This document shows positions 1-8,499 of a stretch of DNA of 64,000 bases, piece after piece; the stretch's first letter is position 1; every line of letters starts with the position of its first letter. The notes under the pieces are model-generated. The model did not search any database. It was not told the origin of the DNA and saw only the letters and a program-made list of their open reading frames with translations. The position numbers were made by a program, and so were the translations under genes. Source of the DNA: Rhabdothermincola salaria (lineage in GTDB: Bacteria; Actinomycetota; Acidimicrobiia; Acidimicrobiales; Acidimicrobilacustridaceae); the NCBI RefSeq assembly GCF_021246445.1, contig NZ_JAJQXW010000001.1, positions 1,506,168-1,570,167 of the forward strand. Reading direction: 5' to 3'.

Positions 1-507
1 CACGGCCACGGCGGACCCCGACGACGAGCCACCCGGCACCAGCGCCGGATCGAGGGCGTTGGGCGGGGGCGTCTCGCTGCGGACACCCACGAGGCCGGTG
101 GCGAACTGGTCCATGTTGGCCTTGGCGACCACGATCGCGCCCGCCTCCTCGAGGCGTTGCACCGCCGGAGCGGATCGCTCGGGGCGGTAGGCGTAGGCCT
201 CGCAGCCGGCGGTGGTGGGCAGCCCAGCGACGTCGACGTTGTCCTTCACCACGACCGGCACGCCGTAGAGGGGCAGGGCCGCGAACGGGTCAGACCCGGC
301 GTCGCCTCGCCGGCGGAGCAGCGCGCCGACCTCGGCCTCGGCGGCGGCGCGGTCGATCACCGACAGCAGCGTCCCGTCGGCCAGCGCGCCGTCACATCGC
401 GCCAGCACCTCACCGATCACGGTGCGCGGGTCGGCCGACCCCTCGCGGTACGAGGTCCGCAGCGAACCCAACCGCAGGTCTCGACGGTTCGGTCCCGAGG
501 TGCTCAC
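1..507 (-). CDS. allophanate hydrolase (amidase domain), truncated by window edge
   Basis: This is the N-terminal 169 residues of an amidase-signature enzyme that runs off the left edge. Visible motifs are the catalytic lysine region ([18 protein letters not shown]), [13 protein letters not shown] and the serine region [12 protein letters not shown]. This set is typical of the amidase domain of allophanate hydrolase (AtzF/DUR1,2), which splits allophanate into ammonia and CO2. The GTG start overlaps the stop of the upstream biuret-hydrolase gene as GTGA, so the two are probably translationally coupled. The pairing fits biuret to allophanate to ammonia. The C-terminal domain that separates allophanate hydrolase from other amidases is not in the window, so a related ureide amidase (for example ureidomalonase) remains possible. 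Confidence 0.75.
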   Translation of the reverse strand, partial: MSTSGPNRRDLRLGSLRTSYREGSADPRTVIGEVLARCDGALADGTLLSVIDRAAAEAEVGALLRRRGDAGSDPFAALPLYGVPVVVKDNVDVAGLPTTAGCEAYAYRPERSAPAVQRLEEAGAIVVAKANMDQFATGLVGVRSETPPPNALDPALVPGGSSSGSAVAV

Positions 508-1220
508 GAGCCCGCCATGGCCGACAACAGGGCGGACGACGGCGCCACCGCTCCGAAGACGCCGCCTTGCATCTTCACCATCTCGAGGGCGGCCCCGTAG
601 TTGCCGACGTCGGTGGCTCCGGTGCAGTCGCTCAGCAGCAGGCACTCGTAGCCGCGGTCGTTGGCCTCACGCATGGTCGTGTGCACGCACACGTCCGTGG
701 TGATGCCGGTGAGCACCAGATGGGTGATGCCGGCGGTGCGTAGCACCAGGTCGAGATCGGTCGCGTAGAACGCGCCCTTGCCGGGCTTGTCGATGATCAC
801 CTCGCCGTCGACGGGGGCCACCTCGGGGACGATCTCCCACCCGGGCTCGCCCCGCACGAGGATCCGCCCGCACGGACCGGCATCCCCGATGCCGGCGCCG
901 ATGCGCTGGGACCGCCACAGCTTGTTCGGCGGGCAATCGGACAGATCGGGGCGATGCCCCTCGCGGGTGTGCACGACCAACCAGCCCGCCTCGCGGGCCG
1001 CGGCCAACACCCGCTGGGTGGGCTCGAGGCCGGCCCGGGTGAGGGCCAGGTCGTAGCCCATGGCGTCGACGTAGCCGCCGGGACCGCAGAAGTCGGCCTG
1101 CCAGTCGATGAGGACGAGAGCGATCGCGCCGGCCGCCACGGAGCCCTCGAAGGGCCAGGGGTAGGGCTCGGCGGCGACGGTGGCGACGGTGGGTCGCTCG
1201 GTGGTGGTGTCGGGGCTCAT
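504..1220 (-). CDS. biuH: biuret amidohydrolase-like cysteine hydrolase (isochorismatase superfamily)
   Basis: This 238-residue cytosolic cysteine hydrolase probably converts biuret to allophanate and ammonia. The triad is visible as Asp39 ([10 protein letters not shown]), Lys145 (IDKPGKGAF) and Cys178 (TTDVCVHTT). Its spacing of 106 and 33 residues equals that of the characterised Rhizobium enzyme (D36/K142/C175, from memory). Other family stretches are EPYPWP near residue 18, [28 protein letters not shown] and [13 protein letters not shown]. The ATG was chosen because AGGAG lies just upstream and it overlaps the previous stop as ATGA; the open frame extends further but looks like a shadow of the neighbour. 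It is the penultimate visible gene of the BMP-transporter operon. Substrate is inferred from motif match and from the downstream allophanate hydrolase. Confidence 0.85.
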   Translation of the reverse strand: MSPDTTTERPTVATVAAEPYPWPFEGSVAAGAIALVLIDWQADFCGPGGYVDAMGYDLALTRAGLEPTQRVLAAAREAGWLVVHTREGHRPDLSDCPPNKLWRSQRIGAGIGDAGPCGRILVRGEPGWEIVPEVAPVDGEVIIDKPGKGAFYATDLDLVLRTAGITHLVLTGITTDVCVHTTMREANDRGYECLLLSDCTGATDVGNYGAALEMVKMQGGVFGAVAPSSALLSAMAGS

Positions 1221-1843
1221 GGTCGGGACTCCTGGGTGGAGGGGACGGGAGAGGGCGAAACCGCGGGGGCGAGCACCTTCAGCACCGCGTCGAGGCCGAC
1301 GACGGCACCGAAGATGCCGCCGGACATGCACACGCTCGACAGCGAACCGGCGACGAGGTCGGCGTCGGCGGCGGCGCAGGCGTCGGTCACGAGCACGCAT
1401 TCCAGACCGCGGTCGTTGGCGCTGCGCAGCGTGGAGTGCACCGGGCCCTCGAGCCCGAGGCCGGCCACGATGAGCTGGTCGATGCCGTTGGTGCGCAGGG
1501 TGAGGTCGAGCTCGCCGGCGAAGAAGCCGTCGATTCCCGAGCTCGACACGGCGATGGTGGTCGGTGGCAGCCGATCGACCGGGAGGGACGGGACGACGGC
1601 CGACGCGGGCGAGGCGCCTCGGCGCAGTCGCTGGTGGGAGACGGAGACGACCTGGCCGCCGACCGCGACCACGGCGGCGGCGAGGCCCACGCAGCGGGCG
1701 ACGACCTCGTCGGGGTCCTCCACGACGGAGGCCCAGTGCCGGTCCCACCCCACGAGGAGGAGGCCCAGCGAAGGCGGGCGCAAGCCGTCGTACGGCCACG
1801 GGTAAGGCTCCGAGGCCACCTGGCGCACGGGTTCAGCGACCAC
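1217..1843 (-). CDS. isochorismatase-fold paralogue lacking the catalytic triad (putative pseudoenzyme)
   Basis: This 208-residue protein aligns end to end with its downstream neighbour. It shares [10 protein letters not shown] near residue 12, [34 protein letters not shown] and [15 protein letters not shown]. All three triad positions are changed: the Asp is Gly32 (LLLVGWDRH), the Lys is Ser101 and the Cys is Pro134 ([11 protein letters not shown]). About 30 residues of the substrate loop (the HTREGHRP to RIGAGIGD part) are shortened or replaced. The frame is intact and has a good AGGAGG site before its GTG start, so it looks expressed rather than decayed. It overlaps both neighbours (11 bp upstream, ATGA downstream). 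I infer a structural or regulatory partner of the active enzyme; a different activity cannot be excluded. Confidence 0.8.
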   Translation of the reverse strand: MVAEPVRQVASEPYPWPYDGLRPPSLGLLLVGWDRHWASVVEDPDEVVARCVGLAAAVVAVGGQVVSVSHQRLRRGASPASAVVPSLPVDRLPPTTIAVSSSGIDGFFAGELDLTLRTNGIDQLIVAGLGLEGPVHSTLRSANDRGLECVLVTDACAAADADLVAGSLSSVCMSGGIFGAVVGLDAVLKVLAPAVSPSPVPSTQESRP

Positions 1844-2651
1844 GTCGGACCTCCTGACAGCACAGGGCGGGGGCGAGGGACACGAGCAGTTCGACCAGCC
1901 GGTCGGGGGCGTCGAGTTGGGGAAGGTGGCCGACGTCGGCCAGCGGGTGGACGGCGGCGCCGGCGGAGGCGGCGAGCACCTCCGCCACCTGGTGGCGGGC
2001 GGCACCGGACCGCGCCCCGACGCTGGTGTGCAGCGCGACGCCGGTGTCGGCCAGCTGGGCCAGCGTCGACGGATCGAAGCTCACGGCGGTGAAGCGGGGG
2101 ACCTCGCACCGGATCGCCGCGTCGTGGCGCCGGGCGACTTCGGTGAGCTCGTCGCTCCATCGAGTCCATGTGTGCTCCCCGACCAACGCGGCGAGGAAGC
2201 GAACCGTGGCAGCCGGGTCAGCGTCCTCGGTCAGCGCCGCCGCCGCGGTGGTCACCGCGTCGTACAGCATCGGCGCCGACGGACCCAGCAGCGGTTCATG
2301 CACCAGGTAGGTGCACCCCGGATAGCGGCCGGACGAGGCCAGCGACAGGGCGATGGTGGCCCCGCCGCTGATCCCCAGGACCAGCGACGGGGGCTCCTCC
2401 AGTCGGTCGAGGACCTCGACCAGCGCGGGCACCTGCGCCTCGAGCGGGGCGGTCACCTCGTGCTCCGCCCGGCCGTAGCCGGGACGGTGCACGACGGCGA
2501 CCCGGAACGCTGCCCCGAGCCCGGCGACGACCCGGGCGAAGGAGTCCGGTCCGACCCCGACGCCGTGGATGACGACGACGAGCGGGCCGCCGCCCTCGAC
2601 CGTGACCGACAGCCCGGTCGAGGGCGAGCAGAGCTCGAGGGCAGGTTCCAC
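1833..2651 (-). CDS. alpha/beta-fold hydrolase
   Basis: This 272-residue single-domain alpha/beta hydrolase shows the oxyanion segment VVVIHGVGVG (about 24-34), the nucleophile elbow GISGG with Ser95, and a C-terminal GHLPQLDAP that supplies the catalytic His. No signal peptide is seen, so it should be cytosolic. Translation probably starts at a GTG directly abutting the TGA of the transporter lipoprotein gene, and its end overlaps the next gene by 11 bp. Its place between importer and biuret-hydrolase genes suggests it acts on the same imported compound, for example by cleaving an ester or ureido-acid intermediate as RutD-like hydrolases do. Sequence alone does not fix the substrate. Confidence 0.75.
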   Translation of the reverse strand: MEPALELCSPSTGLSVTVEGGGPLVVVIHGVGVGPDSFARVVAGLGAAFRVAVVHRPGYGRAEHEVTAPLEAQVPALVEVLDRLEEPPSLVLGISGGATIALSLASSGRYPGCTYLVHEPLLGPSAPMLYDAVTTAAAALTEDADPAATVRFLAALVGEHTWTRWSDELTEVARRHDAAIRCEVPRFTAVSFDPSTLAQLADTGVALHTSVGARSGAARHQVAEVLAASAGAAVHPLADVGHLPQLDAPDRLVELLVSLAPALCCQEVRRGR

Positions 2652-3827
2652 TCAGCTGGTCCGGCCGGTCACGCCCTGCACGAAGAAGTCCATCTGCTCG
2701 ACCTCTGCGTAGGTGGGCTGCTCACCCTCGGCCCACACCACCTCGCCGTCCTGGTCGACGACCGGACCGGCGAAGGGCGAGCCGCCGTCGATGAAGCGCT
2801 GGCGGGCCTCGTCGACGAGGGCCTGGGTGTCCTCGTCGACCATGGGGCCGTAGGCCGACTGGACGAACGGGTTCGAGCCGGTCTGCAACCCCACCCGGAA
2901 GTCGCCGTTGAAGTCGCTGTCGACGAACGCACCGTCGAGGATGGTCTGCACGATCTCGACGTAGAGGGGACCCCAGTCCCACTCCGAGCCGGTGATCCAG
3001 CCCTCGGGGGTGAGCTCGGAGGCGTCGAAGTGGTAGCCGACGGTCATGGCGCCGGCGGCATCCGCGGTCTCGATGATGGTCTTGGTGCAGTCCTGGTGCT
3101 GGGTGAGCACGTCGACGCCCTGGTTGAGCAGGCTCGACGCCGCCTGGGCCTGCAGGCCGGGGTCGCACCACGACCCGGTGGAGACGGCGATCACCTCGAT
3201 CTCGGGGTTCACGCTCTGGGCACCGAGGGTGAAGGCGTTGATGTTGGACAGCGTCTGGGGGATCGGGAAGGCGTAGACGTAGCCCAGCTTGCCCGTCTCC
3301 GTGGCCGCCCCGGCCGCGATGCCCGCCGTGTAGACGGGCTCGTAGACCGTGCCGAAGTAGGTGCCGAAGTTGTCGAGGCCCGGCTCGGGCTCGAGGCCGC
3401 CCTGGTGGACGATCGTGACGTCGGGGTGCAACGCCGCCACGTTGTTGGCGAACTCCATGTGCCCGTACGAGGTCGGGAAGATGATGTCGGCGCCCTGGTT
3501 GATCATCTCCTCCATGACCTGCTCGGCCTCGGCCGTCTCCGGCACGTTCTCGGCCCGCAGGATGGTGGCGTCGGGGAAGGCCTCCTCCACGGCGACCGAT
3601 CCCTCGTAGGCGGCCTGGTTGTACCCGAAGTCGTCCTTGGGGCCGACGAAGAGGAACCCGATGGTGGGGGCGTCACCGTCTGCGTCGCTGGCCGAAGCCG
3701 TGGCGGTGTCGTCGCTCGAGCAGGCCGAGCCGAGCAGGGCGAGCACGCCGAGGGCGGCGGCCAGCACCACCCAGGGTCGGCGGCGTCGGGTGGGGTGCGT
3801 GTCCCCGGGGTTGGCAACTGGACTCAT
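2652..3827 (-). CDS. BMP-family (PnrA/Med-like) ABC transporter substrate-binding lipoprotein
   Basis: This 391-residue lipoprotein has a basic n-region, a hydrophobic stretch and the lipobox LLGSAC (Cys36). It continues as a basic-membrane-protein-type binding protein: IGFLFVGPKDDFGYNQAAYEG, MINQGADIIFPTSYGH, GTYFGTVYEPVYTAGIAAGA and the Asp-rich end. Family members bind nucleosides, purines or related heterocycles and feed the two BPD_transp_2 permeases encoded upstream. I chose the ATG at 3827 because GAAAGG precedes it and it gives a normal signal peptide; the open frame reaches 3851. A 79-bp gap with two hairpins separates it from the permease gene, while it abuts the hydrolase gene. Substrate is unproven; the downstream hydrolases suggest a ureide, biuret or purine-like compound. 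Confidence 0.87.
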   Translation of the reverse strand: MSPVANPGDTHPTRRRRPWVVLAAALGVLALLGSACSSDDTATASASDADGDAPTIGFLFVGPKDDFGYNQAAYEGSVAVEEAFPDATILRAENVPETAEAEQVMEEMINQGADIIFPTSYGHMEFANNVAALHPDVTIVHQGGLEPEPGLDNFGTYFGTVYEPVYTAGIAAGAATETGKLGYVYAFPIPQTLSNINAFTLGAQSVNPEIEVIAVSTGSWCDPGLQAQAASSLLNQGVDVLTQHQDCTKTIIETADAAGAMTVGYHFDASELTPEGWITGSEWDWGPLYVEIVQTILDGAFVDSDFNGDFRVGLQTGSNPFVQSAYGPMVDEDTQALVDEARQRFIDGGSPFAGPVVDQDGEVVWAEGEQPTYAEVEQMDFFVQGVTGRTS

Positions 3828-3850
3828 GGGGTGTGGTGCCTTTCTCGTCA

Positions 3851-3898
3851 CTGGCCGAGGCCAGATGGGGGGTTGGAGAGCAGTCCGCCGCGGGCGGA
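3851..3898 (-). other. two intercistronic hairpins before the binding-protein gene
   Basis: The only sizeable gap inside the operon holds two perfect inverted repeats. CTGGCC pairs with GGCCAG (3851-3856 with 3859-3864), and TCCGCC pairs with GGCGGA (3884-3889 with 3893-3898). Such structures often mark processing or stability points that let the binding protein be made in excess over the permeases; that role is inference. Confidence 0.4.
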
Positions 3899-3906
3899 GG
3901 TCGGGG

Positions 3907-4812
3907 TCAGGCCGAGCCTTCGAAGACCCGTTGCAGCGCGGCCGGGGCGGCGTGGCGACGGCGACGGCTCAGGGCCACCAGCACGGCGATCACCACCAGG
4001 TAGGGCAGGGCCTGCAACAGGTACCGCGACACCTCGCTGCCCTGGGCCTGCAGCTCGAGCTGAAGGGCGACAGCGCCGCTGAAGAGGTAGGCGCCGGCGA
4101 TGGCCTTGAGGGGGTTCCATGCGGCGAAGATCACGAGGCCGACGGCCACGAAGCCTCGGCCCGCCACCATGCCCTCGGACCAGTTGCGGGTGAAGGCGGT
4201 GGCCAGCTGGGCGCCGCCGAGCCCGGCGAGGGCTCCGCCGGCCAGCACGCCGAACACCCGCACCGACCGGGGCGAGGACCCGTAGACCTCGAGCACCTCG
4301 GGCCGCTCGCCGGCGGCCCGCAGCTTCAGACCCGCTGACGTGGAGCGCATCATCCACCACAGGCCGGCGGCGGCGACCACCGACAGGTAGGTCAGCGGGT
4401 CGTGATCGAAGAGGATGCTGCCGAGGAACGGCAGCTCGGAGAGGCCGGGCACCGCGACGTCGGTGAGCGGGACGACCCCCTGCCCCACGTACGACTGCCC
4501 GAACAGGGCGGTGATGCCGATGGCCAAGAAGGTGACCACAAGACCCACGGCGATCTGGTTGGCGCCCCGGAACAGCACGACGAAGGCGTGCACCGCGGCG
4601 AGTGCGGCACCGGCGGCGAGGCCGGCGGCGACGCCGAGCCACGGGTTGCCGGTCTCGATCCCGACGGCGTAGGCGGCCAACGCCCCGGTGAGCATCGACC
4701 CCTCGGTTCCGAGGTTGATCACCCCGGAACGCTCGGCGACCACCTCTCCGAGCGTCGGAAACAAGATGGAGGTGCCGCCGGCCACGGCTCCGGCGAGGAC
4801 GGCTTCGATCAT
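3907..4812 (-). CDS. ABC transporter permease, BPD_transp_2 family (second of pair)
   Basis: This 301-residue inner-membrane permease has about eight to nine hydrophobic segments. It carries the family stretch ERSGVINLGTEGSMLTGALA near residue 28 and a cytoplasmic coupling-type segment (LRAAGERPEVLEVYGSSPRSV). It is the YufQ-like partner of the permease encoded just upstream, with which it overlaps as ATGA. AAGGAG precedes the ATG at 4812. Together with the ATPase and BMP lipoprotein it makes a nucleoside/ureide-type importer. The much longer open frame upstream is a shadow of the neighbouring permease. Confidence 0.87.
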   Translation of the reverse strand: MIEAVLAGAVAGGTSILFPTLGEVVAERSGVINLGTEGSMLTGALAAYAVGIETGNPWLGVAAGLAAGAALAAVHAFVVLFRGANQIAVGLVVTFLAIGITALFGQSYVGQGVVPLTDVAVPGLSELPFLGSILFDHDPLTYLSVVAAAGLWWMMRSTSAGLKLRAAGERPEVLEVYGSSPRSVRVFGVLAGGALAGLGGAQLATAFTRNWSEGMVAGRGFVAVGLVIFAAWNPLKAIAGAYLFSGAVALQLELQAQGSEVSRYLLQALPYLVVIAVLVALSRRRRHAAPAALQRVFEGSA

Positions 4813-5945
4813 CGGGAGGTCTCCTTGCGTCCCCAGCCGAGGACGGCCAGGAGGATGAGGGCCATGAGCACGTTCACCGCACCGCCGGAGAGGCCGGCGG
4901 CAATCTTGAGGCCGGTGCCGCCCACGGCGATCGCCGACAGGGCCACGGCAGCGATCGCCACCTTCCAGGGCTGGTGGCGCCCCAGCCACGAGGCGAGGAA
5001 GGCGATGTAGCCGAACCCGACCAGCAAGTCGGGACGGAGACGGCCCTCCACCCCGGCGACGGCCACCATGCCGCCGATGCCGGCGAGGACGCCGCCGGTG
5101 GCGAAGGCCGAGACGACCAGGCCCTTGACGTTCATGCCCGCCCGGCGGGCCGCTTCGGGGTTGCCGCCGACGACTCGGAGGCGGAACCCCCAGCGGGTGC
5201 TCCGGAAGGCCCACCAGACGACGGGCACGGCGACGAGGGCGACGAGGATGCCGATGTTGACCCGGTTCCCCCACAGCAGGGGGAGCCGTTGGGGGCCGAC
5301 CAACTCGGTGGAGTAGGCCTGGCCGGTGCTGACGGGATCCCGCCAGGGCTCGAACACCAGCCAGGCGAGGACGATGTAGGCGACGTAGTTCAACAGCAGC
5401 GACACGATGGCCTCGCTGGTCTCGAACCAGATCCGCAGGAGAGCCGGGATCAGCGCCCAGGCCATGCCGGCGACCGCCCCGCCCAGGCCGATCAGCACCA
5501 GCGTGGGCCCGGTGGGGAGGCCATCGCCGAGGGCGTAGGCCGTCCCGGCGGCACCGACGGCACCGATCACCAGCTGGCCCTCGCCGCCGATGTTGAACAG
5601 CCCGGCCCGGGCGGGGATGGCCACGGCGAGGGCCGCCAGCAGGAGCGGGGCGGCTCGCACCAGCGTTTCGCCGACCGCTCGGGGGCTCCCGAAGGCCGAC
5701 GTCCACATGGCCTCGAGCACCTCCAGCGGTGAGGCTCCCTTGGCCACCAGGAACACGCAGTACACGAGCGCGGCGCCGCCGAGCACCAGCACCCACCGCA
5801 GGACGCTGCGCCCGGTGACGACGAGCCGGGCGGCGGCGCCGCCCCCGACCTCGTCGTCGGGGGCGGACGCCGGTGGAGGGTCGGCGGGCGGAGGGGTCCC
5901 GCCGACCTCCGGAGGGGCGATGGGACGGGGAACGGTGGTGCTCAT
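4809..5945 (-). CDS. ABC transporter permease, BPD_transp_2 family (first of pair)
   Basis: This 378-residue permease begins with a proline-rich cytoplasmic tail of about 45 residues, followed by roughly ten membrane segments. The conserved loop [20 protein letters not shown] lies near residue 115, and a second conserved patch [19 protein letters not shown] near 245. These are hallmarks of the YufP-like subunit of BMP/nucleoside importers. Its ATG overlaps the ATPase stop (ATGA) and its stop overlaps the next permease start, so stoichiometric coupling of the two permeases is likely. Confidence 0.87.
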   Translation of the reverse strand: MSTTVPRPIAPPEVGGTPPPADPPPASAPDDEVGGGAAARLVVTGRSVLRWVLVLGGAALVYCVFLVAKGASPLEVLEAMWTSAFGSPRAVGETLVRAAPLLLAALAVAIPARAGLFNIGGEGQLVIGAVGAAGTAYALGDGLPTGPTLVLIGLGGAVAGMAWALIPALLRIWFETSEAIVSLLLNYVAYIVLAWLVFEPWRDPVSTGQAYSTELVGPQRLPLLWGNRVNIGILVALVAVPVVWWAFRSTRWGFRLRVVGGNPEAARRAGMNVKGLVVSAFATGGVLAGIGGMVAVAGVEGRLRPDLLVGFGYIAFLASWLGRHQPWKVAIAAVALSAIAVGGTGLKIAAGLSGGAVNVLMALILLAVLGWGRKETSR

Positions 5946-7498
5946 GCGGCCCCCTGCAGCATCAGTTGGCCGACGGTTCGGCGATCGGTGGTGGAGGGTT
6001 CGACGATCCCGGCGACCTCGCCGTGGTGCAGGACGACGATCCGGTCGGCGACGGCGAGGAGCTCGTCGATGTCCTCGGAGACCATCAGCACCCCGGTCCC
6101 ACCGGCCCGCCGTTCGAGCAGCAGCTCCTGGGTGGCCCGCACCGAGGCGACGTCGAGACCCCGGCTCGGGTAGGCCACGACCACGAGGGCGGCGTCGTCG
6201 AGAACGAGGGCCCTCGACAGCATCACCCGCTGGATGTTGCCGCCCGAGAGCTGTTGGACCGGTCGGTCCAGGGCCTGCAGGTTGAGACGCCGAGGCTCCT
6301 GTCGTTCGTCGAAGAACGTCCGGGCCCGCCGCCAGTCCACGCCGACCCCGCGGCGGGGAAGGGGCCGACCGGTGAGCACGAGGTGCTCGAGGACGGTGAG
6401 GCCGGGCACGACGGCGTCGGCCACCGGGTCCTCCGGGACGCCGACGGCGCCGAAGCGACGCGTCGGGTCCGTGCCGTCGGGCCCGGCCTCACCATCGGGG
6501 TCCGTGGCTCGCAGCGCATCGAGAGGCCGGTTGCTGCGCACCTGCTCCCCGGAGACGTGCACCTCTCCGGCGTGGAAGGGGCGCAGGCCGAGCACGGCCT
6601 CCAGTAGCTCGCGCTGGCCGTTGCCGGAGACACCGGCCACCCCGACGAGCTCGCCGGGCTCCACCAGGAAGGTGACGTCGCGCAGCGCCGGCCGCCCGTC
6701 GTCGCCCTTGACGCTGAGTCCGCTGATCGCCAGGGCCGGCGTGCCGGTGCCGACCGGGGCCCGTTGGGCCGGCAGCGGCGCCGGGACGGTGCCCACCATC
6801 GCCTCCACCAGCTGGTCGTCGGTCATCGACGACGGTGCGGCGTCGCTCACCACCAGGTGCCCGGCCCGCAGGACGGTCAGGCGGTCGGCCACCTGGCGGG
6901 TCTCTCGGAGCTTGTGGGTGATCAGCACCACACCGAGGCCGTCGGCGCGGAGCTGGTCGATGACCTCCAGCAGGGCGTCGACCTCCTGGGGGGCCAGAGC
7001 GCTCGTCGGTTCGTCGAGGATGATCACCCGGGCGTCGGCCAGCAGGACCCGCAAGATCTCCACCTGCTGGCGCCGGGCCAGGTCGAGCTCGCGCACCGGC
7101 CGGTTCGGGTCGACGTGGAGACCGTGGCGGTCGGCCGTCTCGAGGATGCGGGCGCCGAGCCCGGGGGCACCGGGGCGCACGCCGAGGGAGAGGGCCACGT
7201 TCTCGGCCACGCTGAAGGCGGGCACGAGACGCAGGTCCTGGAAGACCATGCCGATGCCGGCGGCCCTCGCCGCGCCGGGCGACCCGAGCGCCAGGGGTCG
7301 ACCGTCCACCGTGACGGCGCCCTCCTGGGGGTGGTTGACGCCGTAGAGGACCTTCATCAACGTGGACTTGCCGGCACCGTTCTCGCCCAGCAGGGCGCTC
7401 ACCTCGCCGGCGCGCACCACGAAGTCGACCGACTGGTTGGCGACCAGGTCGCCGAAGCGCTGGGTGATGCCGCGGGCCTCGAGCAGCGGCGCCGTCAT
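5942..7498 (-). CDS. ABC transporter ATP-binding protein with two nucleotide-binding domains
   Basis: This 518-residue tandem ATPase is of the sugar/nucleoside (RbsA/YufO) class. Domain 1 (about 5-240) has Walker [11 protein letters not shown]-loop [13 protein letters not shown], a weak signature ([11 protein letters not shown]) and Walker [12 protein letters not shown]. Domain 2 (about 255-505) has a degenerate Walker A (GVSGNGQRE, no GKS/T), a good signature LSGGNIQRV and an altered Walker B ([13 protein letters not shown]). One competent and one degenerate site is normal for this class. The gene overlaps the regulator upstream and the permease downstream, both as ATGA. Confidence 0.9.
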   Translation of the reverse strand: MTAPLLEARGITQRFGDLVANQSVDFVVRAGEVSALLGENGAGKSTLMKVLYGVNHPQEGAVTVDGRPLALGSPGAARAAGIGMVFQDLRLVPAFSVAENVALSLGVRPGAPGLGARILETADRHGLHVDPNRPVRELDLARRQQVEILRVLLADARVIILDEPTSALAPQEVDALLEVIDQLRADGLGVVLITHKLRETRQVADRLTVLRAGHLVVSDAAPSSMTDDQLVEAMVGTVPAPLPAQRAPVGTGTPALAISGLSVKGDDGRPALRDVTFLVEPGELVGVAGVSGNGQRELLEAVLGLRPFHAGEVHVSGEQVRSNRPLDALRATDPDGEAGPDGTDPTRRFGAVGVPEDPVADAVVPGLTVLEHLVLTGRPLPRRGVGVDWRRARTFFDERQEPRRLNLQALDRPVQQLSGGNIQRVMLSRALVLDDAALVVVAYPSRGLDVASVRATQELLLERRAGGTGVLMVSEDIDELLAVADRIVVLHHGEVAGIVEPSTTDRRTVGQLMLQGAA

Positions 7499-8211
7499 CG
7501 CCGGCCCCGTGTGGTCAACATGCGGGCCAGAGCGGCGGCTGCCCGCTCGCCGACGACGGCCAGCGAGCTCTCGAAGTGCTCGATCAGCCGCGTGCGGGCG
7601 TCGGCGTCGTCGCCCTCGAGGAGGGCGTCGAGCACGCCGAGGTGCTCCTCGACGGTGCAGACCACGCGCTCCTCGGTGAGGAAGTCCTGCATGCGCACGA
7701 TGCGGATCCGCTCGTTGACCCGACCGAGGAGCTCCGCCAGCGCGTGGTTCCCGGAGGCGGCCGCCACCCTGAGGTGGAAGTCCTCGTCGAGCAGGACGAA
7801 GTCAGGGTCCGGTTCGAAGACCTCTTCGCCCACGCTGTCACCCGCCGCCTGCCAGTCGTCTCGGAGCCGGACGAGGGCGTCGACGTCGCGGGGGATGCCG
7901 CGCCGGCCCGGTCGGTCGAGGGCGTCGAGCTCGAGCGCGAACCGGACCTCGTAGAGGCCGTTCATGGTGTCGAGGTCGGGCAGGACCGGGCAGTAGCCGC
8001 CGTCGGGGTGGCGCTCGACGAGTCCCTCGACGTGGAGGCGGGCGAGCGCCTCGCGGACCGGCGTCCGGGAGACCTCGAGGAGCGAGGCGAGACGCTCCTC
8101 TCCCATCCGCACGCCGAAGTGGAAGTCGCCCCGCAGCAACAGGGTCTTCAACTCGGCGTGGGCGCGGTCCCCTCTCGGCTCGGGGAGCTTCGGATACGGC
8201 TCTGTATACAC
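7495..8211 (-). CDS. GntR-family (FCD-type) transcriptional regulator
   Basis: This 238-residue regulator has an N-terminal winged helix-turn-helix (about 18-90, [21 protein letters not shown]) and an all-helical FCD ligand-binding domain. The FCD shows the metal-site pattern of Asp and His residues ([17 protein letters not shown] and [15 protein letters not shown]). It is the first gene of the transporter/hydrolase operon and overlaps the ATPase gene, so it probably controls its own operon in response to the imported compound. I prefer the GTG at 8211 because TACGTT sits exactly 7 bases upstream, the leaderless pattern seen at other genes here. An ATG at 8295 in the same frame would add 28 residues of low-complexity N-terminus. 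The effector is unknown. Confidence 0.85.
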   Translation of the reverse strand: MYTEPYPKLPEPRGDRAHAELKTLLLRGDFHFGVRMGEERLASLLEVSRTPVREALARLHVEGLVERHPDGGYCPVLPDLDTMNGLYEVRFALELDALDRPGRRGIPRDVDALVRLRDDWQAAGDSVGEEVFEPDPDFVLLDEDFHLRVAAASGNHALAELLGRVNERIRIVRMQDFLTEERVVCTVEEHLGVLDALLEGDDADARTRLIEHFESSLAVVGERAAAALARMLTTRGRR

Positions 8212-8224
8212 GCAGGTCAACGTA
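8203..8224 (-). promoter_or_regulatory. putative promoter and GntR operator of the transporter operon
   Basis: On the minus strand the hexamer TACGTT (8224-8219) is followed by 7 bases and the GTG of the regulator. The palindrome TGTATACA (8203-8210) overlaps the first codons. TGTATACA-type cores are common FCD-GntR operators, and this one would sit across the transcription start, fitting autorepression. Pattern-based only. Confidence 0.5.
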
Positions 8225-8347
8225 GGGATGGCCTGTGTCGCAGCCGTTTCCCGACCGTGACGGCGCCACGACGAGCTCCTTGTGTGCGTCTGCACACCCC
8301 CTGAACGCCGTCTGACCTCCCCCGAACGCCGAACGCTCCCCTGCCCA

Positions 8348-8424
8348 TCTGCGTACCTGCCCGAACCCGCACCTGTCAGAGAAGTGCGCTGACAGGTGTC
8401 GCGAAGACGCGACAGGTACGCAGA
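8348..8424. repeat. nested inverted repeats between cyclase and transporter operons
   Basis: Three perfect inverted repeats lie in 77 bp. The outer pair is TCTGCGTACCTG (8348-8359) with CAGGTACGCAGA (8413-8424). Inside is CACCTGTCAG (8370-8379) with CTGACAGGTG (8389-8398). The third is TGTCGCG (8397-8403) with CGCGACA (8408-8414) around an AAGA loop. The half-sites share a C(A/G)GGT(A/G)-like core. The region lies downstream of the cyclase gene and upstream of the GntR operon, so it could be a complex terminator, an operator array or both. A further small hairpin (GTGTGC/GCACAC) is at 8282-8297; nothing else is recognised between 8212 and 8499. Confidence 0.6.
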
Positions 8425-8499
8425 GGGGGGCGCTCGGGGGTGACGCTGGCAGGGGCGGAGCGAGCGGGGGCGGGGCGAGGCGGGGCCGTCGCCGGCCGG

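Noticed and set aside
1917-4082. 721-codon plus-strand frame antisense to the transporter operon
   Set aside because: Gly/Asp/Val/Arg-rich shadow of well-supported minus-strand genes; no motif or ribosome-binding site.
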